A stretch of 64,000 bases of DNA from Podaxis mareebaensis (lineage: Eukaryota; Basidiomycota; Agaricomycetes; Agaricales; Agaricaceae): the NCBI GenBank assembly GCA_018524725.1, contig JAEUWP010000054.1:1-64000 (forward strand), given 5' to 3'. Of the stretch, positions 48,553 to 59,952 are shown one piece after another. Under the pieces are notes generated by a model. The model did no database searches, was not told the DNA's origin, and worked only from the letters and a program-made list of their open reading frames with translations. A program made the translations under genes and the position numbers. The stretch's first letter is position 1; each line of letters starts with the position of its first letter.

Positions 48553-50138
48553 TCAGATATCGTCGTCGTCAGAGTAGAATTCGTCTTCGCCATCATCATC
48601 TATCGAGGCAAGGTTCGTAAAGTCAACCTTGTAGCGAAGGAGTCCACCGATGCCACCGAATCCCTTGACAAACTGGGCGCCTTCCTGTGACTTGTTGGTG
48701 ACGAATTCGAGAGCCGCACCGAATTCTTTATATTTCTCGGCGAACCATTCGAGCAGCGATTGAGGCTCTTCGACTTGCTCCATTTCGGTTCCCGTAGATT
48801 TGTCGATGAACTTCTCACGATCCTTCTCCTGTTCTTTATTGGCATGAATGATGATCTCCTCTATCCCAGATATCAGCAACCACTGTTAGCGTATTGATGC
48901 AATGCCAAACTAACCTCCAGCAGCGTTACGGAGGACGTAGCGGGTGATGTCAAGATTCTCCCAAACAATCAAGGTTTCGACAGCACCCAACTCAAGTGCC
49001 TTGAGGGTATCATCAACCCCAAAGCAATATTTGCCGGTATCTTGACTGATTTCGTCGAAGTACCTTTGAATCAGTTTCTTCTCCTGTACAAATTTGACAT
49101 TCGAGAGGGATTCTGCCGCAAGTTCAATGGCCTGAAGTATTGCGTCAGCATCAGAATTTCAGCGGTCGAAGGGAATCATTACCTGGTTGAATCCGTTTTC
49201 GCCACCGTAACTGACATCAACAACCTTGATGATCTTCGCAGCGAGACGTTGGTCAAGCATGTCACTCTGACTGAGTTCGGTCTTGAAATCGGCCGAACCA
49301 GCTAGAACGATACCGGTCACATTGACCTTGTCGTTGGTAATGAAGTGTTGGACCGCTAACTCAGCGACTTTGCGGACGTAGTTGTGTCGCTTCTCATCAC
49401 GAAGACGGGAGAAACGGAGCGCAGATTGACCACCGCGCCCATGCTTCTTGGGAAGGTCGACAGTGAACTTGTGAAGCACCTCACGAGTGTTCCCTGCAAG
49501 GACACCGAAAAGGGTGCCGTTACCATCCATAACGACGAACCCGAAGCGTTGATCTGATTCAAGAAGTTCGGAGAGTGCCTCAGTGTGGAATTTGTTGTCG
49601 CAAAGGTACAGGGAGCTGCTGGGGTGTCAGTAATAGCAGGAAGACAAGGGGCTAAGGCGATTTACGTGTTGATGGGTTTGTGAGGCTCAAAGTCAAACGA
49701 GACTTTCTTTTCCTTGCCCTCATCTGTGAGAATAGTGCCAACAAACAAGACTAGTCCATTAGGCGGAACGCGATTATAGAGCTTCAGCCGTTGTTGGGTG
49801 CTCGTAATGGCAGCAAGCACGGAGAGACGATTCACGCGGGACTTGATGTTAGAGGCAGTTCCGAATTCTTGAGTCAACATAGCGGAAGCACGAGATATTT
49901 GATCCTGAGCGATAACTGGGGTCAATGGAGATCTTTGAGGAACGGGCATAAGTAAGGCACCTTGGGCGGAATGATGAGACTGATCATGGAAGTGCCTGCA
50001 CTGTGCGTTTGTCAGTCGGATCCTATCCTTGATTTTGTGGGGACTCCTAGCTGACCCTCTGGCAGAATCAAGGCTCTTGATGAGCTTCTTGACCTTCCAC
50101 ATCTGGATGTTTTGCTCTGCGGCATCTGGCGTACTCAT
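48553..50138 (-). CDS. SUP45: Eukaryotic peptide chain release factor subunit 1 (eRF1)
   Basis: Six exons: 50138-50056, 50000-49961, 49904-49666, 49615-49183, 49131-48915, 48860-48553; 439 residues, matching eRF1. Domain 1 has [20 protein letters not shown], the NIKS motif in [10 protein letters not shown] and the YxCxxxF motif in SLYLCDNKF. Domain 2 has the GGQ motif in [17 protein letters not shown]. Domain 3 ends with an acidic tail ([14 protein letters not shown]), typical of eRF1. It recognises all three stop codons in the ribosomal A site and triggers peptide release with eRF3. The 40-nt second exon was fixed by the conserved peptide [12 protein letters not shown]. It is divergent from POP7, with 398 bp between starts. 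Confidence 0.97.
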
Positions 50139-50536
50139 AATGGCGTATCGAAGGGAGTTTTTGGTGTCTGAAGTAGAGAACCAGCCGAAAGACGGTCCTA
50201 CAGCCGACGGACAAGGAGTCGAGAGGAAGAAAGACGGAGGATTGATCAGATCGCCAGCCGTCTTTTACATTTTCTTGTTTGCACTTGTGTTACCATCCTG
50301 ATGGCTGCCCAGTGTCCACTCCCCTTCTGACACGCCTCTGACTCATGTGCCGGTCTTCTGGCACATTTTCTCCCCATTTCCGTGTCTGTTTCCGTGCATT
50401 GTGGTGCCCTAGGCCGGTCAGCTCGAGTTTGCACATCTCTTCGACGAGCACGATGAGGGTCACTATTTGCTGTTGTTGATGCTAACCCTCTAATCTTGGG
50501 TTTCGGCCCTTCCCTTTCTAGAAGCCACAACCAACC
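50139..50536. promoter_or_regulatory. Shared divergent promoter region of eRF1 and POP7
   Basis: 398 bp separate two start codons that face away from each other. No clear TATA box is visible on either side, so initiation is probably dispersed. Co-regulation is an inference. Confidence 0.4.
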
Positions 50537-51377
50537 ATGGCCTCCAACTCGAAGAAGCGGCGCAGCGCACCCGTCGTCCTCGAGGAGAATCCAGGAAAGC
50601 GGATTAAGCTGGCTTCGACCAATGCCCCTCCGACTCATACTCTACATCCAACAGATAAAGAACCCACTGCAATTGTCGCCTCCGCGTCCCAGGCCAAAGC
50701 ACTACCGGCTAAGGACGAGGGTAGTAGGCAACAGAAACGCAAGTCGCGTGAATCGTCCAATCTGGCTAGAAAGCGCCCGAAAATTCACAAACTGGCAGCA
50801 CCGCGGCCTTTCCCTGCTGTAGCTGCTTCTGCCCCTGCGACTGGACCGCGTTCTGCACATAAGGAAGGAAAAAACTACATCTGTTTGACGCGTAAAACGT
50901 CACTGAGCGCATATATGCGCAGATGCAAAAATCTGGTGATAAACGACGGGTACGGCTGTTCCCAGTTATTTTCGAGTACGATCTGATGATCGACATCATA
51001 GGTATAAAACGCTGCACCTGCATGCAATGGGCGCTGCCATACCCCTCCTTTTACAACTATCTTGTGCCCTCCCGCCGATCTTGCCGTTTTCCAAGGATGA
51101 GATCCATGCCGAAACTACGACCGGCACTGTGGAATTGCAGGATGAAGTCATCCCTGACGATGAGGATGAGGATATCACATATAAGACTCGGGGAAAATCA
51201 ACCCTCTATGTGATCATCCGAATTGGCGACGGCCAGTCTGAGAACAACGGCCAAGGGCAAGAACTCTCCGGTGGCGGCTCAAGGTCCAAACCCTCGAAAC
51301 CACAGCGAAAGAAACCTTCAGAGAACCGAGAGGTCTTGGTATTCGAAGAACCAGAACAAGAACAAGAGGATATCTAA
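50537..51377 (+). CDS. POP7: RNase P/MRP protein subunit POP7 (Rpp20-like)
   Basis: Two exons: 50537-50949 and 51002-51377; 262 residues. A basic, disordered N-terminus (KKRRSAPVVLEENPGKRIK and a KRKSRESSNLARKRPK patch) probably holds nuclear signals. The Alba-like core follows: ICLTRKTSLSAYMRRCKNLV, YKTLHLHAMGAAIPLLLQLS, and STLYVIIRIGDG at its end. That order (RKT, HAMGAAI, Ile-rich final strand) matches Rpp20/Pop7, which binds RNase P and RNase MRP RNA with Pop6/Rpp25 for tRNA 5' end and rRNA processing. An acidic insert (DDEDEDITYKTRGK) lies between strands. The C-terminal Gly/Ser and Glu-rich tail is not part of the fold. Longer than yeast Pop7, mostly because of the tails. Confidence 0.85.
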
Positions 51378-52046
51378 CGGGGAGAGACGGTCCGCACAAC
51401 ATTCGCCGAAACATTGGATCCCCGCCGGCCGCGGATTGGTTTCTCAGACCCAATGGATATGTAGCTTTAGATGGGTCGCACGCCCAAATGCTTTTGATGG
51501 ATGGTTTGCCCTTCATGAGGTCGGCCCAGTTACGTCCCCCGAATAGTCGGAAGACTTACGGCCGACTGGCCGTTTGCACCATCTCTATCGGTACTTTATT
51601 ACGATCTAGACTTCTCTTCGCAAGATACCTCCATGAATTCACAAACCCATTGCTTTGTATTTTCGTCCCGCGGCCAATCAAATTCCCACAACGTTTAAAT
51701 CCACAAAAAGTTGGTGCATCCACACGGTAATGTTTGGTGCACCTCTGGTGCAACGTCCATTGGTTGGCTAAGCTGGTGTTGACCGATCTCCTTGCCAGAT
51801 TTACCCTCCGTGTGAAGTGCCGGCCTTCAAATGGGCGTGAATTCGAAGGCACACCAAATCCGCCACGTAATTCCGATAAGATCCTACTGCAAATCCAGTG
51901 CGTGGCTTGAGTTTCAAGTTTGCATCTCCACTGGGATTGGGCCGCCTAACCATTAGAGTACAGGAGAACCAGGATCATTTTCCCAGAGTCGTTCCATTTA
52001 AACGCGAAAGAGGAATGTCCGCCCCAACTCAACGTGAAAGCTCACC
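51378..52046. other. Intergenic region
   Basis: About 670 bp between POP7 and the first TauD-like gene. No gene or clear core promoter element recognised. Confidence 0.4.
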
Positions 52047-53496
52047 ATGACGATTGACTTGTCCGCCACTACTGCTGAAAAGCAACCTGACATTTCCTAC
52101 CACCCAGACGAAGCGAAATGGAGGGCTCGCACAGCACGTCGACTTGCAGAAGACCCTACTTTGCCAAACCAACCTTTGCCCGAAGGCTTCCCTGCCAAGG
52201 TTGAAGGTCCCATCGTCTGGGAGGGCAAAGACTTCACTAGCGAAGATCAATGGGTTGTCAAGTTGACTGAGGAACAACTCCAAGAGATCGACGACGCCCT
52301 CAAACACTTTAAGAGTAAGCCACCACCGCCCTGAAGCTGCCAGCACGAACCTCACGTTACGTAGGTCTGAACAAACCTCTCGGCTGTATCAGCCGCGAGA
52401 CTTTCCCCTTACCGAAGCTCTCCTCCGTCCTTCATGGGCTTGCGGAAGAGCTCTATTCTGGGAGGGGGTTCTTCGTCTTACGAACGATTCCCGTGGACAA
52501 TTACAACCGCGAAGAAATTGCCATCATCTATGCCGGTATGTCCCACGACCATCCAAGTGTGATGCGTTTCTGATGCTTTCGACAAGGCGTTTCATCCTAT
52601 GTAGGGTCCGCCCGTGGAAAGCAGGATGTTACAGGAGCTGTTATTGCTCACATCAAGGACCTCAGTGTTTCCCATGCGCACGAGAAAGGACACAAAGCAA
52701 ACACAGCTTATACCACCGATAAACAGGTTTTCCACACCGATATTGGCGATCTTATTGCCCTCATCTGCCTTTCTACATCAGAGGAAGGTGGAACCTCACG
52801 GCTTTGCAGTGGTCCACGCGTCTACAACGAGATAGCCGCCACACGCCCGGACTTGATTCGGGTACTCGCCGAGCCCTGGCCACTTGACAGGTACGCTCGA
52901 TAGCTTTGGTCGCTATAATTACAATGCATTTAACCACTTTTCGCAGCTTTGGTGGGAACCCGGGATATACGTTTAAGCCCCTCCTATACTGGGAGGACGG
53001 GCACATTATCATCCAGTACACACGGCGATTACTTACTGGATACGGAGAACAGAAACGTACACCCCACATCCCTGCTATCACGGAGGCCCAGGCAGAAGCC
53101 CTCGATACTTTGCAATTTACGGCCGAAAAATTCTCTTTGGCTCTCAACTTCCAGAAAGGCGATATCCAATACATCAACAGTCTTGGTCTCCTACACGCGC
53201 GAGATGCTTTCCGAGACAGCCCTGAGAAGACGTGAGTATAAGTCTTCCTCATTTGCATTGTGGTCCTTGTGGCTATCGGCTGAAATGTGCTGCTCTACGT
53301 TCGTAGTCGACACTTGATTCGCTTGTGGCTCCGCAATGACGAATTGGCTTGGAAAACACCGGCACCCTTGCAGCCAAATTGGAAGAAACTCTACTCCGTT
53401 GGACCGGACCAACAAAGATTCCCGTTAGAGCCTGAGGTTAGGAAGAAAGATAACAACCCTATTCCCCCACCTCCCGCTTCCACGTCCGTTAACTAG
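52047..53496 (+). CDS. TauD/TfdA-family Fe(II)/2-oxoglutarate dioxygenase (copy A)
   Basis: Five exons: 52047-52314, 52365-52535, 52587-52890, 52947-53231, 53307-53496; 405 residues. The Fe(II) ligands are His and Asp of VFHTDIGDLIAL and the distal His of GLLHARDAFRD. A basic pair in RHLIRLWLRND supplies the probable 2-oxoglutarate Arg. Other family signs are GFPAKVEGPIVWEGKDF, GRGFFVLRTIPV and TDKQVF. Fungal members use sulfonates, carnitine-related compounds or aromatic acids; the substrate cannot be read from sequence. Exon boundaries and phases match those of the neighbour at 54954-56354, so the two arose by tandem duplication. The C-terminus ends in a Pro-rich tail (NPIPPPPAST) that copy B lacks. 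Confidence 0.93.
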
Positions 53497-54953
53497 TGAT
53501 TCCGATAGTTCTTTGTATCTACAACATTTTTAGGCAGTCTATGTATGGGATTATGTGTCTGAAACCGTTCGCTATGCCCCAAAGGAACAACCAGGAATGG
53601 TGCTCTCAGCCTGACCGCATGACTCTGTCAAACATCGCTCCTGCGATGTGAACGGTGATTAACTCTTCCGAGACGCCAGGGATGTTTCTTGTCTTAAAAT
53701 CGCCCACTTGTGATCACCTCCAAGGAGCAACTAATAGGCGATGTCCCACGCCTTGGAGTCCCGGCAGAAGGCAAACATACTCCTTACCACTGGTTCAAGA
53801 TGATGAGAGTGCTTTCAAGAAAAAAGGGGCATGACGACTGAGTTCCTGACCCAATTCAACGGTGTAGTCTGCCCAATGGACCTATCATAGTCAATTTCTT
53901 GGCAGTCGGGTGGAGCATTTAGTGAGTCGTGGTTCGTGTTCTCGGAACCCACAGCGGAGTCCTTGACCTGAGAGTTCAGGGGGAGGAGCTACAAATAGCC
54001 CGTAGCCCATCCATTTCCTGAGGTGTGCATTCACACGCCAAATTTTTGCTCTCCCATACCCACCAGGACTTGGCCATGACCATCCAACACGCCGTTTACC
54101 ACTTGCTTGTTGGGCCAATTCGTCATTTCTTGTGAAAAATCACCCTTGAATAGTCCATCAACGTCTCATGTGCCTATGAGCTCTGTGGTGCCAAGCTGGA
54201 GCTTTGCTTTCCCGGCCCGCCTACTAGTCTCTTTAGTGTCGGATTCCCAGAAAAATTATCTTCCATAACTCCGGTTGAACTGAAAACACAGTGTCTAGAT
54301 CTATAAGGACCGCGAGAAACGCAGAGAGGAGCTGCGGAACCGGTCTAGCAACGTACACTTTGTTCTCATGCGCCTTTCTCGGCCTCTCGCCACGAAACAC
54401 TCTATGATTCGTGACCCCATTTACTCGGATTGGACGAAAGAAACACCCACGCCAGTCCTACAACCATAGCTCTGGCTTGCGCCCTGGCACGCGTATGAGG
54501 AGCACTGAATTCGAGTTGAACCATCTTGGAGATTCGCAACACCGTCTCTGTAACTAGCTCCGTGAGCGACAAGGTTGTACGAAAAAGCGACTGTTCGTCC
54601 CACGACCATGCGACGGAATGTAGATTGCGGTTACCCTGATTTGTGAACAATCAAACGTCGTCGTGAGTGAGCGGAGCGGCAGCTCAGGAAAGAAAGGAGA
54701 TATATTGAGATATTGGGTGTGAGGGTACCGTACTGGTCGAAGGTGTGAACGCTTCCGATTAGATGCATCGACCCTTGAACTAAACCGTCCGTTTCTGGCA
54801 TAGGTCCGATAAGCGAATGTATCTCCAAATATTTCCCACTTAGGAGCGTTATGAGAAATCCTTCCCATCACACTTATATTTCCGACCCCTCATCATCCTA
54901 AGGTCATCCCCACCAACGGGTCGTCTCACCGCCTCCAAAAGATTAGTAGCACA
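53497..54953. other. Intergenic region between the two dioxygenase genes
   Basis: About 1.46 kb. No open frame with a domain and no exon chain seen. It should contain the promoter of copy B. Confidence 0.45.
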
Positions 54954-56354
54954 ATGCCTGTAGCTGTCCCGAAACAACCAGACATCGAGTATCACCCAGA
55001 TCTGGCCAAGTATCAAGCGCGCACCGCGCGTCGCCTGGCAGAAAACCCTGATTTGCCCAAGATGTCGCTACCTCCCGGTTTCCCTGCCAAGGTCGAAGGT
55101 CCAATTGTCTGGGAAGGCAAGGATTGGACGAGCGAAGATCAATGGGTGTACAAGCTCAGTGATGAAGAACTCCAAGAGATCGACGACGCCATGAAGCACT
55201 TTGAAAGTATGTGATGGCCAGCGTTATCGATACTAAATATTAATATAATGCACTTTGGCAGGCCTTAACAAACCTATGGGTTATATCAGCCGCGAGACTT
55301 TCCCCCTTCCAAAGCTAAGCCCTATACTGTATGGTTTAGCCAAGGAGCTCTACACGGGCCGTGGATTCTTCGTGCTGAGGACAATCCCCGTTGATAAGTA
55401 CACACGCGCACAGCTCGCCATTATTTATGCAGGTCGGTTTTTGGGTCATTACACCATGATCAAGCTAATCTGACACTTCGACCCTGAAGGTGTTTCGTCC
55501 CATGTGGGTTCTGCTCGAGGAAAGCAGGATGGGACTGGTGCCGTTCTTGCCCATATCAAAGACTTGACGATCAGCCATGCGCACGAGAAAGGTGGTATTG
55601 GTAATTCGGCCTATACTACCGACAAACAGGTCTTCCACACGGACGTCGGTGACCTGATTGCGTTGTTCGCCTTGGACAACGCCGCTGAAGGTGGAACTTC
55701 AAGAATTAGTAGTGGGCCAAGGGTTTATAACGAGCTGGCCGCTACTCGTCCTGATCTTATTCATACCTTGGCCGAAGAGTGGCCGTTGGATAGGTTGGTA
55801 GACTTGTATCTCATTGATCGAAGTGAATATCTCATTGCGACTTCTGACAGCTTCGGTGGCGATCCTGGGTATACTAAACGACCTCTTTTGTATAACGAGG
55901 ATGGGCACATCGTCATCCAATATTCGCGCCGCCACTTTACGGGATACGGAGAGCAAAAGCGCTCCCCTCACATTCCACCTATAACCGAAGCACAAGCGGA
56001 AGCCCTGGATGCATTGCACTTTACTGCCGAGAAGCATTCCTTGGGCTTAAACTTCCAGAAGGGCGATATCCAATATATTAACAGCATGGGCTTGCTCCAT
56101 GCTCGAGATGCCTTCCGTGACAGTCCGGAACATACGTGAGTGTACCGACACGCCAAAGGGGAGGCAGAATATCTGACTAACTTTTCTCTAGTCGACACTT
56201 GATTCGTTTGTGGCTGAGGAATGATGAGTTGGCATGGAAGACCCCCAGCTATCTGCAGCCCATTTGGGAGAGACTGTACTCCGTTGGACCTGAGGAACAG
56301 CGATTCCCGCTTGACCCTGAAATTAGGAGGAAGGCAAACGGAATGACGAAGTAA
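54954..56354 (+). CDS. TauD/TfdA-family Fe(II)/2-oxoglutarate dioxygenase (copy B)
   Basis: Five exons: 54954-55206, 55262-55432, 55490-55793, 55851-56135, 56192-56354; 391 residues. Exons 2, 3 and 4 have exactly the same lengths (171, 304 and 285 nt) as in copy A, with identical phases. Fe(II) ligands are HTD in VFHTDVGDLIALF and the His in GLLHARDAFRD; RHLIRLWLRND is conserved. Differences from copy A near the active site (ALDNAAEGGTSRISSG instead of CLSTSEEGGTSRLCSG) could reflect different substrates. The intron at 55794-55850 is 57 nt, in frame and stop-free, so unspliced transcripts would code for an insert. Function beyond the family is not assignable. Confidence 0.93.
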
Positions 56355-56537
56355 AGGGTCGCCAACATAGGGCATGGTGTAAGGATAGTAACAGGATGTA
56401 TGTGTCATAAGTGATCACATCAGTTGTTTAGAGTTCACTGCGCGTGCGTAACATATTATAAACCTCAGAAGGGAACGGCATTCGACTTCTCCGACGTCAT
56501 GATGGTGGCAGGCTATGCTGGCAAACGTTTTCAACGC

Positions 56538-56634
56538 CCGATCTTAGCTCAGTTGGAAGAGCGTGAGACTGTAATTGGATGTACACTTTCAGAGTTTAAT
56601 CTCAAGGCCACCTGTTCGAACCAGGTAGATCGGA
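56538..56634 (+). tRNA. tRNA-Tyr (anticodon GTA) with 24-nt intron
   Basis: A full cloverleaf can be drawn. Acceptor CCGATCT pairs with AGATCGG, and a GCTC/GAGC D-stem follows. The anticodon stem TGAGA/TCTCA encloses GTA at 56571-56573. The T-arm is ACCTG-TTCGAAC-CAGGT, and the discriminator base is A at 56634. The intron lies at about 56575-56598, one base after the anticodon as in other nuclear tRNA-Tyr genes, and contains GTAC, which can pair with the anticodon. The internal A and B boxes (TAGCTCAGTTGG and GTTCGAACC) are intact. A T-run at 56637-56641 may act as the Pol III terminator. Confidence 0.95.
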
Positions 56635-57116
56635 TTGTTTTTCTTCAGTAAATCTCAGCCTCTCAATAGCTACCTTGAGGCTTTTGAAGCGAACGGTAAG
56701 ACACCTGGAGCCGAGATGCAGGGATGAGTGGATTGATCTGGACCCTAAGTTCCAACCATCTTTGTTCCCCATCCTGGTAGGGTGTCGCTCTTTTGTTGCC
56801 GTGCCTCGACTTTCCTCATAGTTAGTCGGGCTGGAGCGGTGCATGTGCCAGCGAAGATCAACGCACGCATCGTTAGACGCAACAGTTGGACATGAGAAAT
56901 GTTTTCTCTACTAACGTCGCATAGACGCGGTGCTTTGACTGCCAAATGCCAACGTTCCGACTTAAATTCTTCAGAATCCTCAAGGTTTGAGCGTGCGCGC
57001 CCATCTAGATAACCTCAAATCGTGGATTCTCAAGCACTAAATTATTCCCAAAGGCGAGTCCAGTTTCTGGGTTCGCGAAGGCGACAGTACTGAAAAGTTG
57101 CATAGCCACTAATTGG
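56635..57116. other. Intergenic region after tRNA-Tyr
   Basis: About 480 bp. A short T-rich stretch right after the tRNA is the likely Pol III stop. Nothing else is recognised; it should hold the promoter of the next gene. Confidence 0.4.
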
Positions 57117-58793
57117 ATGCACAGCCACTACGGCACCAGGACCACGCAAGACGTCGGCTTCCAAGTTTGGAAATGGAGCATATTACTCATTGCTGCATAT
57201 TCCTCCTCCTGGTTTTTATCCACCACCACCCTCTCCCATCCGTATCTTCACCTGCTTCTGGTCTTGCAACAAACAGCCGCTCATACCACCAGGATGGTAT
57301 TAGCAGTAGCGCGGGCAACCGCGCGCAAGGCTGCCAATGCCATCACTCACCATGGTGGGCATCACGGGCCAGGCCAGTCGGTTGTTCATAGAGTCCATGG
57401 CGGCACACAAGCTCGACATGCCTCTACCGCTGCTCCATCCATCCACGGTCCAGGACCTTGCCCGCCTAAACCGTCACGCTATCCTTCACACAAGCTTTTC
57501 ACGCAATCCAGGAACTTCCTGACTCGCATTTTCAACCATCTCACTGCGCCCGGCTTACGGGTTCCTACACACATTCACAATGGCGGTGCCGGAGCTGCCC
57601 GCTCTCTTCACTCTGGAGCAACTCCCACCATCAGATCTGGCCTTTCCTTCCATGCTCGAGTCGCCTTGTCTTCAGGACCACGACACAACATCTTTTTGCC
57701 CCGTCCTCCTTCACCTGGTGTCCGGGTTGCTACCAATGTTGGCCTAGGTACTGCAAGGAACTTCTCCACTGCTCGACCCATATTCCAGAACCTCGTCAAC
57801 AACATTCCTGTCGCAGGGCGAGCTTTCTATGAAGCCGATCTCGACCTGAGGAGTGGTCGCGTTAGGCAAACTAGACCGAGGCGGGGAAAGAAGTCCTCCA
57901 CCCAAGGAAAGACCAAGGAGATGCTTCAGCCCAGGAACAGTGTCATTGAGATAATCCCTCAGGAACGACCCGAGGACGAGATCGCCCAGTACTTCCGCAA
58001 CACAGTTGCTCCTGTTACCACTTATCTTTTCGTCCCTCTCGCCCCCACCCCTTCTTCCCGAGTTCCCCTTCCAGTGGATCCGGCCGTCTCGAGCAACTCT
58101 CCTAGTCTCCTGCCACCTTTATCATACATTGGACCACATCATGCGTCCTACGAAATGCATGCGACTCGAGTTTCGAGTCTATTCAGCCGCCTGAATCAAG
58201 CCGACGTATGGGCTAAAGGTGTCAAGTGTTCCCATTATGGTCAAGGAAGCAATGGGGTTGGTGTATGCACCGTCCTCAGGGTTGAGTTTGTCGGTTGGAC
58301 AGAGAGGGAAGTTAGAGCTGTAATTGGTGAAGGTGGTACTGGGTGGTGTGCTCTGGAGGAGGTTTGGCTCGACGAAGTTGATAATATGACAGAATTTTCT
58401 TCTGCCGTCGACCCAGCTGAGCTTGCGGGGACGAAAAATCCGGGACCTCCTGATCCCACTTCTTCCTTCATCATGCCTACTTTGGACCTGTCATCCTCCA
58501 TGCTCGACGCTTCTCTGCCAGCTTCCCCATCTATGGAGTCGGTTTCTCTTCCGAGCTCGAGATTCTCGTCGCGCCCTATTTCTCCCATCCCAGACGACGT
58601 CCTTGCATGGGCTATGGAACCAGAATACGATGACCCGTGGTCTGATGTAGGCTCGGACGCGGAAGCAAGACTGAATGAATCGGTCGTGGTCCCTCCATCC
58701 GAAAATGGATGGACTAACGCCGGCAGCGCAAGGAGTTGGCAGAACCTGGATGCTTCGAGGACCGGTAATCAACACTTGAACCAATGGGATTAG
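57117..58793 (+). CDS. Uncharacterised, possibly mitochondrial protein
   Basis: One intronless frame of 558 residues. The true start may be the internal Met at about 57294, because MVLAVARATARKAANAITHH looks like a mitochondrial presequence, while the first 59 residues look like translated leader. The middle has a conserved-looking island, FQNLVNNIPVAGRAFYEADL, followed by a basic RPRRGKKSS patch. A later folded-looking region contains VCTVLRVEFVGWTEREVRAV and GTGWCALEEVWLDEV. The C-terminus is Ser/Pro-rich and acidic. I recall related fungal proteins being labelled casein kinase II beta-like in databases, but I see no CK2-beta zinc finger, so I do not adopt that name. Function unknown. Confidence 0.7.
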   Translation: MHSHYGTRTTQDVGFQVWKWSILLIAAYSSSWFLSTTTLSHPYLHLLLVLQQTAAHTTRMVLAVARATARKAANAITHHGGHHGPGQSVVHRVHGGTQARHASTAAPSIHGPGPCPPKPSRYPSHKLFTQSRNFLTRIFNHLTAPGLRVPTHIHNGGAGAARSLHSGATPTIRSGLSFHARVALSSGPRHNIFLPRPPSPGVRVATNVGLGTARNFSTARPIFQNLVNNIPVAGRAFYEADLDLRSGRVRQTRPRRGKKSSTQGKTKEMLQPRNSVIEIIPQERPEDEIAQYFRNTVAPVTTYLFVPLAPTPSSRVPLPVDPAVSSNSPSLLPPLSYIGPHHASYEMHATRVSSLFSRLNQADVWAKGVKCSHYGQGSNGVGVCTVLRVEFVGWTEREVRAVIGEGGTGWCALEEVWLDEVDNMTEFSSAVDPAELAGTKNPGPPDPTSSFIMPTLDLSSSMLDASLPASPSMESVSLPSSRFSSRPISPIPDDVLAWAMEPEYDDPWSDVGSDAEARLNESVVVPPSENGWTNAGSARSWQNLDASRTGNQHLNQWD

Positions 58794-58971
58794 GGGTGGA
58801 TGATAATCACTCCTATAGACGCTTGTTCATAATTGTTTCCATGTTTTCTGTTCTCTCTACGATCCTTGACTTATTTTTACACTTAAAAAAAAAATACAGA
58901 AGACTTCTTGGTTTGGTGCATGTGCCTGAGCGATGTTGTCCTTGAAGCGCTTGAAGAGGGTATTCTCCGTT

Positions 58972-59580
58972 TCACTTTGTGCCAAAGATGGTTGCGAAGG
59001 TTGTTCCTTGGAAGCTGTTGAAAATCAATATCGACATCGCCTATAGAGCAATCTAGTCATGGTGAACACCTACCCGATATAAGCATTTCCGGGATCATGG
59101 AATACAATATAACCACGATCGCTTGGAAGGCCCAACTTCTTGCCCAACCACTCCGAGATTGCCTTGCTATATTTCTCGTTCTTTTCAGGGGTAAGGTTGC
59201 CCAAGCTAACCTGATAACGCTCTAAACACCCCTCTCCAATGCAATGCACAAGGAAGCGTACGATTTTCAGAGTAAAAGCTGGATCAAAGGTACCCGCAAA
59301 GGTGATCGTCTCGTTGTAATGGTACTGGACTGTGATGTAGCTCTCAGGCTTGCCCAGGACTTCGGCACCGAACTGAAAGGCATCTTAGTATCACAGATAG
59401 ATGGCACCCGCACCGAAAGAAACACGCCTTCGAGAACTCAAGGGCAAAGGCCTTGGGATCAGGAATCTGTACGTCAATATCAGTAATTACCAACAATCAA
59501 CACCTGCACGAGCTTCGGTTCGGATATAGGAACAATCTAAAACCCACCTTGACATTCGTCACAAGCTCAAGTGACGGCAT
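58972..59580 (-). CDS. MIF-family tautomerase (macrophage migration inhibitory factor-like)
   Basis: Five exons: 59580-59548, 59466-59428, 59372-59262, 59210-59074, 59014-58972; 120 residues, the family's length. The N-terminus is MPSLELVTNVK, leaving the catalytic Pro after Met removal. Other signs are PDPKAFALEFSK, LGKPESYITVQYHYNE, FAGTFDPAF and GLPSDRGYIVFHDPGNAYIG, and the C-terminal FQGTTFATIFG. The trimeric MIF fold has keto-enol tautomerase activity; the role in fungi is unclear. Intron 2 (59427-59373) appears to use a GC donor, AAG|GCGTGT, with a normal acceptor TTTCAG and a CTAAG branch-like site. No GT donor within the locus restores the family sequence. Confidence 0.92.
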
Positions 59581-59952
59581 TCTGAATAGTTTTTCAAGTA
59601 GTTCTGGTTGGTGTACTGACGGACTTGGGAATGGATGAGATAGTGGTAGCCGGGAATAGGGGGAAGGTATGTGTCATTATATATGGGCACGACTTAATTT
59701 GTCCCGACTCTCCACTATGGGAACTAGGATCAGGATAACATGTCGCACCTGACGAGGATTAGTCAGATGCAGCCTCTTGACCAGTCTTCCTGATGGTGAA
59801 TAAGAGCACTAGGAAGTGTAAGGAATCACATGAAGGCATCGGCTTCCAGATAAGATATGAGAGCAGACCAGCGAGAAACCGTGTTCATCAGTGTATCAAA
59901 ATAAATGGATGTACGTCCTCGCAAAAAGAAGAGATATACACATTGTCGTCCT
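59581..59952. other. Intergenic region
   Basis: 372 bp between the MIF-like gene start and the end of the amidohydrolase gene. It holds the MIF TATA box; otherwise nothing is recognised. Confidence 0.4.
59677..59683 (-). promoter_or_regulatory. TATA box of the MIF-like gene
   Basis: TATATAA on the minus strand, about 97 nt before the start codon at 59580. Assigned by sequence and spacing. Confidence 0.45.
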
